Below are positions 13,101 to 25,667 of a DNA stretch of 64,000 nucleotides, piece by piece; position 1 is the first letter of the stretch; every line of letters begins with the position of its first letter. Both the position numbers and the translations under genes were made by a program. The stretch is from Colletotrichum lupini (taxonomy: Eukaryota > Ascomycota > Sordariomycetes > Glomerellales > Glomerellaceae), in the NCBI RefSeq assembly GCF_023278565.1, contig NC_064677.1, positions 6,820,001-6,884,000 on the forward strand, read 5' to 3'. A model generated the notes under the pieces. It saw only the letters and a list, made by a program, of their open reading frames with translations. It ran no database searches and was not told where the DNA came from.

Positions 13101-13611
13101 GTAGAGCAGCATGTCAGTTCATGGCCTTGCGGGGGATGGAGCACGGACTGTTGTCAATGTCACAACCCGGGGTTTGGAGCAACCTTACCTGGAATGTCTG
13201 GCTGTTCAACCTCTCCACCCTTCTGATGGCGCAGAGGGGAAAGGTGAAGCCATTTCCACTGGGGCCTCCGCCATGTGTTTGGCCAGTGAAGGCAGAGCTT
13301 GTTGAGGTGCTGGCGCCCTGGACGAAACTGGACGGGGTAGTGGAGAAGCACATGTAGCCTTCAGACAGGTGTAGCTTGCCAGCGTAGTGGTAGCCTCGAT
13401 CGTGGTCCTTGCCTCCATAGGTGGCATTGGCGGGCGGGATGGTCAACTCGGCATTGATCTCGTATAGCGGTGTCTGGGTACTGGGTAGGCGGAACTGGTT
13501 CTGGAACAGCGACGACTTGGATGGGTTCTTGTCCGAGTTGGTCAGGTTCAGCCCTTGGGTCGGATCGACCAACTGCTGTGCCTTCTGCACGAGACTGGAT
13601 AGAGTGAACAT
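10160..13611 (-). CDS. GYP2: GRAM-TBC-EF-hand Rab GTPase-activating protein
   Basis: Exon 1 (13611-13189, 141 codons) joins exon 2 (13093-10160) across a 95-bp intron (13094-13188, GTAAGG donor, GTAG acceptor), giving 1118 aa. The N-terminal region (about 45-245) is a GRAM/PH-like domain (YHYAGKLHLSEGYMCFST, FPLCAIRRVERL) interrupted by the intron and a Lys/Asp-rich loop. The TBC domain spans about 285-510. It shows both catalytic fingers: IEKDLNRS near 330 (arginine) and VGYCQ near 370 (glutamine). A single EF-hand loop, DDDGDGKVDREG, is near 757. The C terminus is acidic and Ser-rich. The architecture is that of yeast Gyp2/Mdr1 and animal TBC1D8/9, which stimulate GTP hydrolysis by Rab/Ypt proteins in membrane traffic. 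The substrate Rab cannot be read from the sequence. The assignment to this architecture is firm; the yeast name is by analogy. Confidence 0.9.
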
Positions 13612-15547
13612 CCTGATGCTGTTGCACTCAGCTGGTCATGTCGGGGAGTGGTATCGTAAGGGGAGCGCGAATCGAAGGGCTCGGCTTGGGCCGGATGGAT
13701 ACAGATTCGCGGGATGCGTAAGGCAAGGTCGGCTCTGGTCGACGGCTTGCAGACTTGGAAGGGTGAGGGTGGTTCGAGCCTAAAACGAGGTGCTGGCTGC
13801 CGAAGGAGTGAAAGGAGCTTTGGCGTCACAGCAAATGAATGGATGGTTCTTGAAGCATCAGTACGCCTCGAGACTGAAAGGCAGTTGTTCGATTCGGTGT
13901 TCGGAGAGAGAGTATGTGTGTGGGATTTCGTTGGATGATTTGATGGGGAGAGAAGCAGTAAGCAGCTGCGGGCCAAAGGTCGGGACTGGAGCTGAATGCA
14001 ATGCAGTGGATAGTTGGAGAGGTTTCCCGCCAAGGATTCCGTCCATGCCCAGAGGGTCACGGTACGTACCCGCCCTACCTTTTCTGAGCCCGTCTGCCCT
14101 ATCTGAACTGCTAGTGACCTGCAGCTGTGGCAGCCCACCTGCACCACTCACACCTTACCTCCCACCTCCCTAACGCTTCCCACCTGGGCGACTTTAGGTG
14201 CTCGTGAACGGCAGTCAGGCACCTTGGCAACCTACCTCACCTGGCAAGGTGAGAGGCTTGCTACCCCTAATCGGACTGCACGGGAGGCACCTCATAGTGG
14301 GCGGCGTGGGCGGTTCGCAGCCCGGCAGTCCCCTGCAGAGGGGTAACCCCTCTGCACCTTATTTGCAACCCGCCTGCGCCGACCATTCTTAGGTCATGGC
14401 ACTCCACCTCTTCCGTCAGTCTCATTCTCATCTCACCCATTAAACTCACCCGGCTACTCCCTCTTTTCCCCCTTTACTCAGCGAGAGGTCACACACACCT
14501 ATACACACATTTGGTTTGCAACCCCTTGATCTGCCTTGCCTTTTCCGCCGTACGGATATGATGGCATTTATCCCACCTTGGACATTCCAGTCTGGTTGAC
14601 CCTCCAGATCAAGTTGAGATGATGTCACTTCCTTCCCTAAGGCCCTCACCAAGGCCTTCACTACAACAAAGAGCCTCATCAAACTGTCCGACACAAAACC
14701 CGAGTGCTGGGCTATGACCAAAACGAGATACAAGTGAGATGAGTCTGGGAAAGGGAACGCATCGTCTGGCTCAGGTGACGTGAGATTGGCCCATCACCAG
14801 AGTGACAATCCACGAGCATGTGTCATGCCCAACTCGGCTAGCTCCTCAAGGAGCTGAGACACTCCCCCATGCTGTCATTGTCCTGGCCAGGACTTTTGGT
14901 CGGTGCTCACGGGGGCGCTCTGACAGCCTGGTTAGCTATCTCAGGTCGGGCAGCATGCTGCGATTTGCATTTGTCTTTCGACTTGCTTCTTTCTGTGATG
15001 GCACGGCATCTCACTTGCATATGGGCACTGTGGCAACAGGAAGAGACAACAACCGCCGGTCATGACTGCGATGCCTCATATGGATACGAAAATCCTCTTC
15101 TATTCCTTGATCGGAGTATCTCCTACCTCCGAAAGACAAGGTTCCAGAGTTCCTGAATTGCCCCCGGTACAGGCTGGCTAATTCTCCAATCGTAATCTAA
15201 CGCCTTCAAATACCCGAGTGAAATGGGGTGGGAAAAAAAAAATCAATACCCAGCGATGCCTACCTTATCCAGGGTTTGACCAGCAGAATTTCCCTCACAC
15301 ACATATTCCAGACCGAAGCCTAGCAGCTTCTTTCCCCCATGTCCAAGCTCTGCCTCTCTCGAGCGACACTGAATGGGCCGCTCATTCTCTTGATCCTCGC
15401 TACCAAGTCTCATGCAGTACAGTTACAGGTTGGAGTATCATAACAAAAAACATGAAAGAATTACGGAGACCAACTCCTCCGAGTAAAGAACAACTCCGAA
15501 CGCATGATTCATACAATGATGGGTCGAAAAGATTGACAAAGCTTGCG
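13612..15547. other. Intergenic: promoter side of Rab GAP, 3' flank of PKA
   Basis: No supported gene. The stretch holds a perfect short palindrome at 14334-14356 (listed separately), CCTACC/CTTACC-rich DNA around 14080-14180, and the 3' flank of the minus-strand kinase gene. Open frames such as 13548-14147 look like chance frames in GC-rich leader sequence. Confidence 0.5.
14334..14356. repeat. Perfect 11+1+11 palindrome with paired AGGGG
   Basis: The arms TGCAGAGGGGT and ACCCCTCTGCA are exact reverse complements around one central A. Each arm contains AGGGG, the core of the stress-response element bound by Msn2/Msn4-type zinc fingers in yeast. It sits about 720 bp upstream of the Rab GAP start codon. 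A regulatory role is inference only. Confidence 0.7.
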
Positions 15548-16914
15548 TCAAAAGTCCTTGAAGTACTGGTCGTATTTCTGGACCATGTCCTCTGTGTATG
15601 GCTCCCTCTTGCCGTCGTCCTCGGGGTAAATGTCGAAGCATTGCGCATCGCCGGGGTATCGAATCGGTGGGATGATGGGGCCTCGCACTCGTCGGTGGTA
15701 CATATCGTCCCAGTTGACCCCTCGGAAGAAGGGGTGTTCTTTGACCTTGGCTGCTCCCCCGCTAACGTTGCCTAGTCGTCGGGATCGGTCTACTGTGCAG
15801 AAGGATCTGATCAGATCTTGAGCTTCGGCTGATACTGGCGGGTCATGAGGGAACATGACGGGCTTCTCGACAATCCTGCCAAGTTTGTTAGTGGCTACTG
15901 CAATGAGAAAGAGGGAGCCTGCCGGCCGCTGCGGTGTAACTCACTGCTTGTAGATCTCGATTGGGTTCTGGTGCCAGAATGGCGGGTATCCGGTCAAGAA
16001 CTCGTATATCAGAATGCCCAGCGCCCACCAGTCCACCGCCGTCGTGTGACCTTTGTTATGGATCACTTCCGGGGCGAGGTATTCGGGGGTGCCGCAGAGT
16101 GTGTAAGTCTCAATGGGCTGCCCTGAGCTATTGCTCAGCCTCTTTGCGAAGCCAAAGTCGACCAACTTGATATGGCCGTCGCCATCCAGGAGAAGGTTTT
16201 CGGGCTTGAGGTCACGATACGCGACACGGCCTTGTTGCTCGTGAAGGTACTCCAGCACTAGAACAATCTCTGCAGCGTAGAAGCGCGCCGTCTCCTCCTC
16301 GAAGCGCCGGAACTTGCGCAAGTAGCTGAAAAGCTCGCCGCCGGGGACGTAGTCTAGCAGCATGTACAAGTGATCGCGGTCGGCGAAGGAGGAAATAAGA
16401 TTTGTGATGAAGGGGTGGCCGGCAACATCGCCGAGAATTAGACGTTCGTGGCGGACGTGGTCGATCTGCTTCAGCTTGATGACCTCTGTTTTCCGCAATA
16501 TCTTCAGCGCGAAGACGGTATCGCGCTCCTCTTCAGTCGCATTTGCCGGGCGCACAAGACACACCCGAGCAAACGTTCCTGCACGGTTAAGGTCCATGGT
16601 TAGCAAACGGTGTTCCGAGACAAGGTAGGTGCAGCGAGACATGGGGGAAGGGGCGCAAACGAACCAGTTCCAAGCGTTCTTACAACGCGAAAGTCCTGAG
16701 GAGTCAACTTCCGGCTCGCAATAGGTCCAGCTCCAGCATCGGAATGTTGTTGCGCCTGAGCCTGAGCCTGAACCTGAGTGTGGCCATTACTGCTACTGCC
16801 TCCGCCCATCATCTTGGACAAGCCTCCGCCGACCTGGTTCGACAGGGGGTTCGCATGCGCAACGGTAGCCGCCATATTATGTATTTTTTTGTTGATGGCT
16901 GCTATTCCCGTCAT
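15548..16914 (-). CDS. pkaC2: cAMP-dependent protein kinase catalytic subunit, PkaC2 type
   Basis: Three exons (16914-16665, 16578-15945, 15875-15548) give 403 aa. Introns are 86 bp (16579-16664) and 69 bp (15876-15944). The Gly-rich loop GTGTFARV (about 82-89) is rebuilt exactly across intron 1. The kinase core shows AxK (ALKIL), the PKA-type YRDLKPEN catalytic loop near 205, DFG (VDFGFAK), an activation segment TLCGTPEYLAPE and VDWWALG. The C terminus ends FKDF, the FxxF motif of PKA catalytic subunits. The core, with CLVRPA, QIDHVRHER and HQNPIEIYKQ, resembles the second fungal isoform (PkaC2) rather than PkaC1. The protein should phosphorylate R-R-x-S/T sites when released from the regulatory subunit by cAMP. 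Intron 1 uses a weak donor, GTTCGT, but has a good GCTAAC branch site. An alternative ATG at 16875 would remove 13 residues. Confidence 0.92.
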
Positions 16915-19900
16915 ATAGAGTAGGGGGTATTCGGTTCGGATCTGGAAAATTGTTTGGTATGGTTATTCGTTCAGCTTGACAGCACGTCGATCGTCACCAT
17001 CACGGCCCGAAAAGGTGGTCGAGTCGAATAAGGCAGGTCAAGGTCGACCAGTCGTCGTGAGGTTGTTGTATGGGTGAAGAAGGAAGGAAATAGGTTGTAT
17101 TTCGTTGCGCCCCGTAAGGTGAGTGGTCAATGGGAAGGAGTTGTGGTGGTGGAAAGGGGTTCGATTCGGATCGAGGCCTCGTCTGGTGCTGGGTCTAGGC
17201 CCAGGACTGGGGATGGATATGTGTGGTTCGGAGCTGTCGAACTGGAGCTGGCGGGAAGACACGCCGCACCGTTTCTTCCCCTGGGGCGACTGACCACTGC
17301 TGCTAGGAATGGATATCGAGGTCAAGTAGCCGCGAGTGGTTCGTTCGCGACGTCTGATATGGGCGAGGGTAGGATATCGTTCCTCTCCCGGTCGTGCTCT
17401 GTGTCTGTATTGGGATCGGTAAGGTAAGGTATGTGGTGGGAGGAGAGCACGTCTTCCACTCTTTCTCGTTGGTGGTAACCTTTCAGGAAGAGGAAAACCT
17501 TCAGATGAAAGGGCCGTGGCAATGACGAAAGGCAGGCAGAATAGACAGCTACATACGGTAGGAGCATTTATGGGGCAGACCAGGAAGGAGGGAGGAGGGA
17601 GGGGCAGAGCGCGACTACTCCGTACTTGCTGCTTCAGAGCCCTCTGGCTATTTGCTGCTTCAAATGGCAGGGACCGCTAGGTTGTGATTGCCGGGATGGG
17701 ACGTGGAACACCACGTTATGGGCAGGCAAGAGGCGTGGGTTCTTGGCTTTTTTGCTACCCGACAACACGGGGGTACCCTCCCACGCCGCCCACTTTCGCT
17801 CCTTCCCACTTTGCGACCGCGATACCTCGTGATACCTTGACCGCCCTCTACCATGCCTTGCACACCACAGCCCAATGTGAGGCAAGATGTATCCCGAGTA
17901 CCTCCTTTTCTCACTCACCGCGTGGACAAGTACATCGTACTTACTGAGGTGCGCAGTAAGGTGGAAGGCCGTGTGGATGTGGACTTGCATTGTGTGGATG
18001 GGTCGGTCGCTCCTTCAACCTGCACTTGTAACCTCACCAACAGCAGCACTTTGACATGTTTGCCGCCTTTCTCAATTTCTTACAGCCTGTCCAATCCCAA
18101 TCCACGACTGTCATTCGTAAGTACACTCACTACCTACCTTGGGCACGTTCGCAACGCTTAGCCACCCGGCCAGATACTGCAGCAGAACGCAGTAGGTAGG
18201 TAGAGTCGATGGAGAAACAAGTCTCGACTATGCAGCTTTGCAGCGGGTGCGGCGTGTAATCCAGCGTAACCACCGACATGGTCTTGCCTCTTTGGGAGTA
18301 GCCTCCTGTCCACCCGGTGGAAATCCGGGGACTCACTCTTCTGCCCATGTCTCGACTCGGCCCGCCTCGGCCACACTCGCACTCCTCCTCTTCTTCTTCT
18401 TCTTCTTCTTCTTCTTACAGTCTTTCTCGACGCTGACAGTCGATTCCTCGCGTGGCCCCCCTACCAACACCTCGCTACGACCATTCCATTCCGTCTGGAA
18501 CATCCGCCTGGGACCGTCAGCTACGGAGGCTGTCCGTCATCCCCACATGGCACCGCTTCAGCTCTGGGCTCTGGTACTCAGCTCGCATCACAGCAGTATT
18601 ACGGGTTAATAATACTCGACCCCTTTCTTCATGACCCATTCGCCTCTTTCTGCAACATTCGTCAACAGCACCGACCAGCTATTTCGCTTTGTTCATCACA
18701 CTGAAATCTGTCCCGCCAGTCTCACCCACCTACGGAGTACTCTTCTGCCGTCTCCCTCCCATCCCCAGACGAAGAAAGCTCCGCCGCCCCCTGTTGACTG
18801 ACCACCTGTACTTGGATTTGCTGATATCAGCCCAGATATCGGTTACACTCCCAAGCAGATGCTGATACGCTCTCAATCCGATGTCGTCCACGATCAGACA
18901 CCCTGACTCCCACATCCGAATAAATCTCCGAAGCCCTGGGACGCCCTGGGACTGTGGGTTCTTTCATCCTCTATTTTTCCAGGGGCCTTTCGATACTTCG
19001 TACTTGCTAGATATAGAGCTTTCCGAGGTAACAAAAAACGTCCATGTCCACCGCTCTAATCCAGAGCCCGAACCACAGCGGACAGTCTCCTAGATTCGTA
19101 TTGGCCTGCCTCACCTTTGCCATATACCCTTCCGTCATTGATCGGTCTCCATCCTCCTGGTTCTTCCGTAGCGCCCACCTACGGCGTTCCGTCGGCCAAA
19201 AAACAAGCGGCGGCGATATCAAGCTCTGTCTCCCTCACCATACCACCGTGGCGTAGCAGATGTGGCTGCCACAGCCAAAGAAAGGTGGCTCTGACGCGGC
19301 CTCCGGACGTTTGAGAGCCGATGAAAAGACGGTAAAGGCAAAAAAAGGAGACCTAAAACTAACTGACAGAGACAGTCTTAGGCTACGGCTGATGGAGGCG
19401 TCGCTATTGAATAAACAACCGTTGGCGTTGCTGCTCCCCCGAGGCTTTCATCGCATCCAAGACATCCAGTTTCGCACAGGGCCGCCTCATGGTCAGTCAG
19501 ATCTCGCCCAGGCCATGCGGAATCCGGTCCCGCGGGGAGGGAAAGGGCCTGATCAGTGATACACCTTGCATGGAAGCGACTCTTATCGGCGGCTATGACG
19601 CAACGTCTCGATCTCATCCCACCTCTCGCCCACACCTCAGCTCGCTCATTGACACTGACTTTTCCGAGCCAACAACCGTTACGATATGCTTTTCGGCTTC
19701 GCAATCCGAGCCGTTTCTACCACGGCCTGGCAAGTCGACCACGTGTTATCCGCGGTACGGGGAAGCATAGCCGCTCTGCCATACTCAGCACCACAATAAC
19801 CTCTACTGGATCTTGATATCTCGTCATAGCCGAGCTTAAGTCTTAAGAATTACACCATAAAATCAATCTCAGGAGAGTTTGTCCGACAACATGTCAGAAT

Positions 19901-21729
19901 TGGCAATTCGACGGGCCACGAAACCTTGGTATGCCGACAACCAGTCAATCAGAAACACATCACTGAGATCCTCACCGGCCTTTCGTCAGCGCCATGCGGC
20001 TTGGCCTGGGTCTTGCTTCCTTTACGCCCTTGACATGAGTCGCGCCCATGCCTGAGTGCGGCGAGGGCCCGACGGTTATGTCACTTCAGCCCCCAACGAA
20101 CCGCTCTCTGCTCCTCTCAGTGAAAATTTCTTCCTGTTTTCCAGGTCGTCCGGCCGGCAGTGTCTGAAATAAGCACCAATTTCCAGCCCCGAGTACAGAG
20201 ATGAAGATGTTCATTGTTAAGGTGGCTCGCGCCCCGTTCGCTTCCGAGGATCGCGGCGTTCGTCGCACGCCAGATCTCGATTGTCTACAGCAGTCTAGTG
20301 CGTTTCGAAAAGTCCTTTGACGTTCGGCGTAGGCGTAAGGCTGAAATGAGCTTCCCATCACGCTCGATTGGGGCCTTCGGTCTCAGAGTCCTGATCCGGC
20401 GATTTATCGGATCAACTAACACTTTACATGTCGCCCAAACGAACCTCATGTCTGCTGAGAGGCTTCGCCTGTTTTGGACTCTGCTCCGTGCGTAATACTC
20501 CCGGCTTTCAAGGTCTTTCTTCGGAGCCCAAGTGGATATTAAGCACAACTCTGAAAGCTCTTTGTGAGTTCAGGTGCACTCTGCCACGCCGTGGTTGTCT
20601 TGGCAGAGTTCCGGCCGGGCCGCCGAATGCGAGTGCAACGCCATACTGAATTACCGATTCACCAGACAGATATGCATCGTCAAAAACGTGTCACGAGTTA
20701 CGAGATGCCAAGCCAAACCCCAAGTCTTGCCCGAGCCTCACAAGTAGGAATTCGACTCCAAGTAGTCTTGAACATAAGTCATTGTCACCCAGTCGATGTT
20801 ATTTCTCCAACAGATACAGTTCTCAAATTCTTGGAGGAGGGCTTCCGCAGAGACGCGCTGTTAAGAAAGGGTCTCCGATCTAGCAAAACTCGAGAGCAAC
20901 ATTATGCCCCCGGAGCTGTTCCTTTACATCTTCTACCACCGGGAAGTGACCATGAAATGAACAACCCGGGCCGGAACCCGGGACCCCTCTCTATTCCTTT
21001 TTGTCCTTTTCCTGTCTCTCCTGTCCCTTCTCTGAAATCTAACAAAAGAAACCCTTCGTCTCGAGCTGCCTTTCAAACTATTCTCGGGATAACCCTTGCA
21101 AGCCCCATCTCAAGTCCCGGTCTTCGACCCGCGTCCCGGTGGTCTGGGAAACACACACCCCCATCTCCAACGCCACGACGCCGCTGACGAAGACGAGCAC
21201 CTTTCCATTCTGTCGGAAACACTTTGACTCGCGCCCCGTGTCAGCCGGATATGCCATGGCATGGCCCGCTTACCTCCCTTGCTCCCCCTCGAGATCTGAA
21301 GGATGCTGTCGATAGATGGTTCATGCTTGGCTAAAGAAGCTGACTGTTCGTCTTGGTCTGATTGGCTTATGGTCTTGTTGACATGAGATATTGGACCAAG
21401 TCAATTGTGGCTGAGCCACCAAGATCGGATAGCAGACAAACATCGTTCAAGGATACTCCTATACGAGAACCGAAAAATCTTGATCGGATCTATAGTTCAG
21501 TTCGAGTTCATGATGCGTTGTAACTAATGCTCCGCTCTAAAAACCAAAAACCCGCTCGCGGTTCCTTCAACCCCGCCCATCGCTGGGAGCCATCCCCGAA
21601 TCCTTCGCGTTGAACGTGTACGTACATGAAGGTCCAAACGACAAACAAGGCCAGGGTATATCTTCAAGTCCCACTACGTCGCCTCCCTCTATGCTGCATT
21701 GCTGGCTCAAGCCTTCGGCTCAGCTCAGC
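16915..21729. other. Long intergenic region upstream of PKA
   Basis: This 4.8-kb gap has no gene I can support. The first 700 bp is presumably PKA leader and promoter. It includes TACTCCGTA at 17616-17624, TACGGAGTA at 18731-18739 and a TTC microsatellite near 18384-18416. The open frame at 20564-21187 (207 codons, plus) is Pro/Arg/Ser-rich and has no recognisable domain. The right end is the 3' flank of the 5-phosphatase gene. Confidence 0.5.
18384..18416. repeat. (CTT)n microsatellite
   Basis: An uninterrupted run of about nine CTT units follows two CTC units and is followed directly by ACAG. It resembles a polypyrimidine tract before a 3' splice site, but no flanking coding exon was found on the plus strand. 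Confidence 0.85.
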
Positions 21730-21737
21730 TCAGCTCA
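21718..21737. repeat. (GCTCA)4 at the 5-phosphatase stop codon
   Basis: Four perfect pentanucleotide copies on the plus strand. The minus-strand stop codon (21732-21730) lies inside the repeat. Because the stop falls in the copies nearest the coding side, loss or gain of distal copies would not change the protein. Confidence 0.9.
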
Positions 21738-23316
21738 GCCACCAGATACCTGCGCCCACAGCCAACAGTGTGGCTAGTATCATCGCCCCCTGCTTAGTAG
21801 ACCACAGGAACATGCTCCAGCCAACAAGGACTTCCTTCCGTCTTGCTGCCGCACGTCGTTCCCAGGCCTCCGGATCGATGGCTACCGGGAGAACGAGGCG
21901 GGGATCCACGGCATTGGATGTGGGGGCTTCCGTCGATGAGCGGGCCAGCTCCTTCTCGGTGAGGAGGGGAACGGCAGCTCTCAGAAAAACGGCCCTGTGA
22001 TCTGAGCTGCGGACTACGGGCATGGCGTCGTAGATCTTGACGTCGACCTTTTGAGGCTTGGTCTTGACCCACGAAGGGACGTCCAGGTACAAGATGCGAT
22101 CCGTCCAACTAGGGTATCGATGAGGCGCAAACACCCAAGGCACATCCTCCACACCATCGACCTTCAGGCGGGTGTCATCTTGGGGCAGAACGTTGTATTT
22201 GTAGGTCGGAGGGAACTTGACTTCTGCCTCGCTCATGCCGTGCAACGTGCGTCCTGCCTGTCGTTCTCTCGTGAGCTGGTCCAAGGCGAAGAAGCGGGAG
22301 TAATGATGTTCGCTGTCGGGGTCGAGGCTGGGAAATGTCGCCATTGGCGGCGGGCTCGTTGTTGAGATGCGATAGTTGAGGTCGCCACCGACAAAAAGAT
22401 GGGAGCTTGGCTTGAAGACGGATATCTCCTGTAGCCGTTCCTGAAGTGCGAGCGTTTGTGCTTGATGCTCGTCGTGCAACAAGTGCACTGCTTCATCTCT
22501 GGCACCCTCGGCCTGGCCCTCTCCATGTGTAGGAGTGGTTGGCTTATTCTTCTTCGGGTGCAGAATATCTTCCGGGTTCTCGAATGTCAGGCCACGCATG
22601 ATGGTCGCCCAGTTGGCATTTCGCCTCGGCAGATTCCACTCCATTGCCGCAAGGTGCGTAGCTACAAAGGTGAGCTCCGTCTCCTTTTTTCCACCTTCGG
22701 TCGTCGTGCCCTCATACAAGACTCTGAGCGCCACAGCGCCCTTGTTGCCCATTTCTGCAGCGCCAAATCCCACCTCCGCCTCTTGCACACGCAGGATCGA
22801 CTCGGGGTTCCGCGCAAAGAGCATAATGGCCGTCATACCGATATTACGAGTCCGGATCAGGGTGTAAGGTCGCACAGGTGTAGGAGCGGTGGGCTTGACC
22901 AGTATCGTCTCATCGTCGGCTCCATCATGACTGTCGGCGTCCGAGGTGGGACTTTCGTTGGTGTATCTGGTCGCAGCGAGGTTCAGGGCTTCCTCGAAGC
23001 GCGTGAGGTACGGGCTGAGAAAGTAGCCGCCGATGAAAGAGTACGATAACGGCGCGAATTCTTGTAAGGAGCTGGTAGGAGGTAATCTGGTCAGCTTTGT
23101 TGCACCCAAGGGAGCGGCAAAACACTGCACTCACAAGACAACAACCTCTGGGAGGGGAGTCGCGCTCTGCTTGAAAGCTGTGTGGAGGTTTGACGCAAAG
23201 ACGTGAGTGTCGATAAAGTTCTTGGCGCAATTGAACGTTAACATGAACAGGTCGAGCGTCGAGGGAGCCATCTTGTCGGCGGGTGCGGTGGAGTTGACGT
23301 CGACAAGGGTCGCCAT
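21730..23316 (-). CDS. Tail-anchored inositol-polyphosphate 5-phosphatase
   Basis: Exons 23316-23135 and 23071-21730 give 507 aa. The 63-bp intron (23072-23134) has a GTGAGT donor, a GCTGAC branch and a CAG acceptor, and restores the SLQEFAP motif. The signature residues of the 5-phosphatase endonuclease/exonuclease/phosphatase fold are present: LTFNCAK near the start, THLAAMEWN, GDLNYR near 289, FPPTYKY, PSWTDRIL near 381 and SSDHRAV near 417. The enzyme should remove the 5-phosphate from PI(4,5)P2 or related lipids or soluble inositol phosphates. The last 20 residues form one hydrophobic helix ending WWLS, preceded by a basic RRAAARRKE segment. This predicts C-terminal anchoring, probably in the ER, with the catalytic domain in the cytosol. 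No SAC1 domain is present, so it is not a synaptojanin. Substrate preference is unknown. Confidence 0.9.
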
Positions 23317-25667
23317 CGAAGCTCTGTCGGAGGTAATAGCCGCCGATGACGATTATCGAGTTGGTGTGCTGGGATTACTCGGCTAGAGGTGGCCTACCTT
23401 GTTAGTCAGCTCTCTACCCCTCCTCTTTCCAAGAGCACAATAGGTATGACGAGCTGGGAAGTTCACGAGACAAAGTGATAAAACTGAGTGAATGTTGGGA
23501 GAATATGAAGAAGAAGTCGAGTAGTAGATATAGGAGGAGACCATAGAGTTGGCAAGAGCGCACACGACTTTAGACCACTTGACATTGTCCCTTGTCCGTC
23601 CTCATCAAGATGGTTTGGCAGGATCGCCTGAGAAGTGTTGGTTAGGTGGGTTGCAAGTGCGGTCAACACTCACTCAGCCACGCGCTAGCTGCCCGGTAGG
23701 CTGTAGCTGCCCAGTAGCTTTCAAATGGCATTGATCAGAACGAGACAAGCTCACGCCAACTGCCCCGCTCCCAAGCTTGATTCTTGCCAGAAACTCACAG
23801 AGAGAGAGAGTGACTGCCAAATGCCAAAGCCGAATTCATGTGCAAGCTACAAGATGATGATTATGAAGTTAAGGGGAGGGAATGAGGGATCCTTCAGGTT
23901 GGGGAACATCCCTGACACCCCTCGACATCCCAACACTCGTCATGTACTCACCTAAGAGAGTCAGTCCAGTTCAGCTTTGCAGATGGCAAATGTTGGTGTA
24001 GGATGGGAAACTTTTATCGTGATGCACGGCATTAATGAGTACGATAAGAATATGCCGCGATGATTCGAACATACCTATATATATGCGGATATACTTTGCA
24101 CCTGACGACATCCATTTGGTACTGTTTCTCTCGTTTCATGCAGTCAGCTGGTCGACGTTCCCTGCGAAATGGAACCAAGCGAAGCCGCACCTGACCCGTT
24201 GAGCCAACCAGTCTCATGACTTGATATCTTTCTCACATCCAAGTCTACAAGTTTTCCGCAGTCACATCATGCAGATGAGTATGCCTCTTTACGCATCACA
24301 GTCATGATCGGATCCCGAGAGAATACTAGTGCTGTGGCTGTTGTAGTGGACCTGCAGCATTTACACCGCCATATTCACAAATTGCAAGAGAAGAAAAGTC
24401 GCGCGACAATGTTAAATTGAGAAACTACCATGCGTATGTTGGTTGGTTCCGCTGCCCTTCGACATGCCTACAACTACCCGTGCTCTGCCTCCACCATATG
24501 CAAACTTGCCAGGCCGGTGAAAGCCCGCGGATGATGGAGGCGCAGTGTTGAGAGTCCAAGCACCAGCGTTCTGAGGTCGACAATCCACGTTGACTGCCAA
24601 GGCAGACAAGTAGACGTTGTCAACATCCCAGAACTTTGCTAGACCGTCTCCTAGAGCCCATAATAGTTGCCAGAGACCAGGTTTGGTGACTAGTCACCTA
24701 GTTCCTAGTTTCCCCCACGTGCAATGTCGGAGTAACGAATTCCCAACCAACCGAACCGAACCAAAAGCCAAAGAAAAGATGCCGCACTCTTCCTCATTAA
24801 TTTTGCAACCATCATTCCCTTGCCGTTCCTTGTCTTTGCCGACTTGATGGTCGGAGCCCTTGTCAGACAGTGTCGGCAGGCCTGATACTTCGCAAAAGTT
24901 TCTCTCTCGTGATCGACCCCTCACCTAACGACCTCCCCAGAAGCGGGCCTCGACGCGTGATTGACCAAGTGCGAAGCCTCGAATGAAAATCAACCCACAA
25001 TGCGCATAATCGGAAGGAAAAGTAAGAGAAAAAGAACAGAAGGAAAAAAGGAAAAGTCCGTCGGTGAACGCAGCTCCAACGCATCGACCAGGTGCAAGGT
25101 ACGAAACCAAGGCACACAAGTTGGGGGTGGGGGAATGTCTCGCGGGGCGGCCCGACGACGGTGCCTCGCAAAATTGAGGTACCGGAAGTGCCGTTCGAGT
25201 TCTTCCTACCATGGATATCGAACCATAGAGCTTCGGCAGCAAGGTCTACCGGGGCGTCTGTGAAATCGAGTGTCCTGTTATGAAGAATCGAGTCATTCGT
25301 GAAATCAACCCAAATATGTCGAAGAACGAAGTTGAGAATGCGTAAGGAGAATGCGACCAGTTCGCGTGGCAAGGCGTATCATCAAAGAGACCCTGCTGGT
25401 GAGCAGAACCCGTACCAATCGTGATGTCTGAGAGCCATGTCACGGAAGGGATGAAGCCAGTGATCTGGTCATACTCCAACGTGTTGGACAGAAAGCATGT
25501 GGTTACCGCCGTCGAGGATCACTTCGGCAGAAAGGAACTTGAACCATATGCTGGACTTGCGCCCTTCGTAGACGAGCGCAAACTAGATCATCGTCCACTA
25601 GGTCAGCATGCGTTTGTCAGCAACGGGTTCAACAGCCAGTGGTCGATGAGCTGCTTGGGTGATCAAC
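23317..25667. other. Intergenic between 5-phosphatase and CK1
   Basis: No supported gene. The first few hundred bases are the promoter side of the minus-strand 5-phosphatase, and the last few hundred are the 3' flank of CK1. Around 23880-24600 the DNA is moderately AT-rich with only short open frames. A short GA run is near 23800. Confidence 0.5.

Noticed and set aside
13745..13790. A GGTTCGAGCC sequence resembling a tRNA T-arm
   Set aside because: No matching acceptor stem, D-arm or A/B box spacing could be found around it.
18384..18420. A CTT run followed by ACAG as a 3' splice site of a plus-strand gene
   Set aside because: No coding exon follows in any frame; treated as a microsatellite.
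20564..21187. A 207-codon plus-strand open frame upstream of the 5-phosphatase 3' end
   Set aside because: Pro/Arg/Ser-rich without conserved motifs or a sensible start context; most likely a chance frame.
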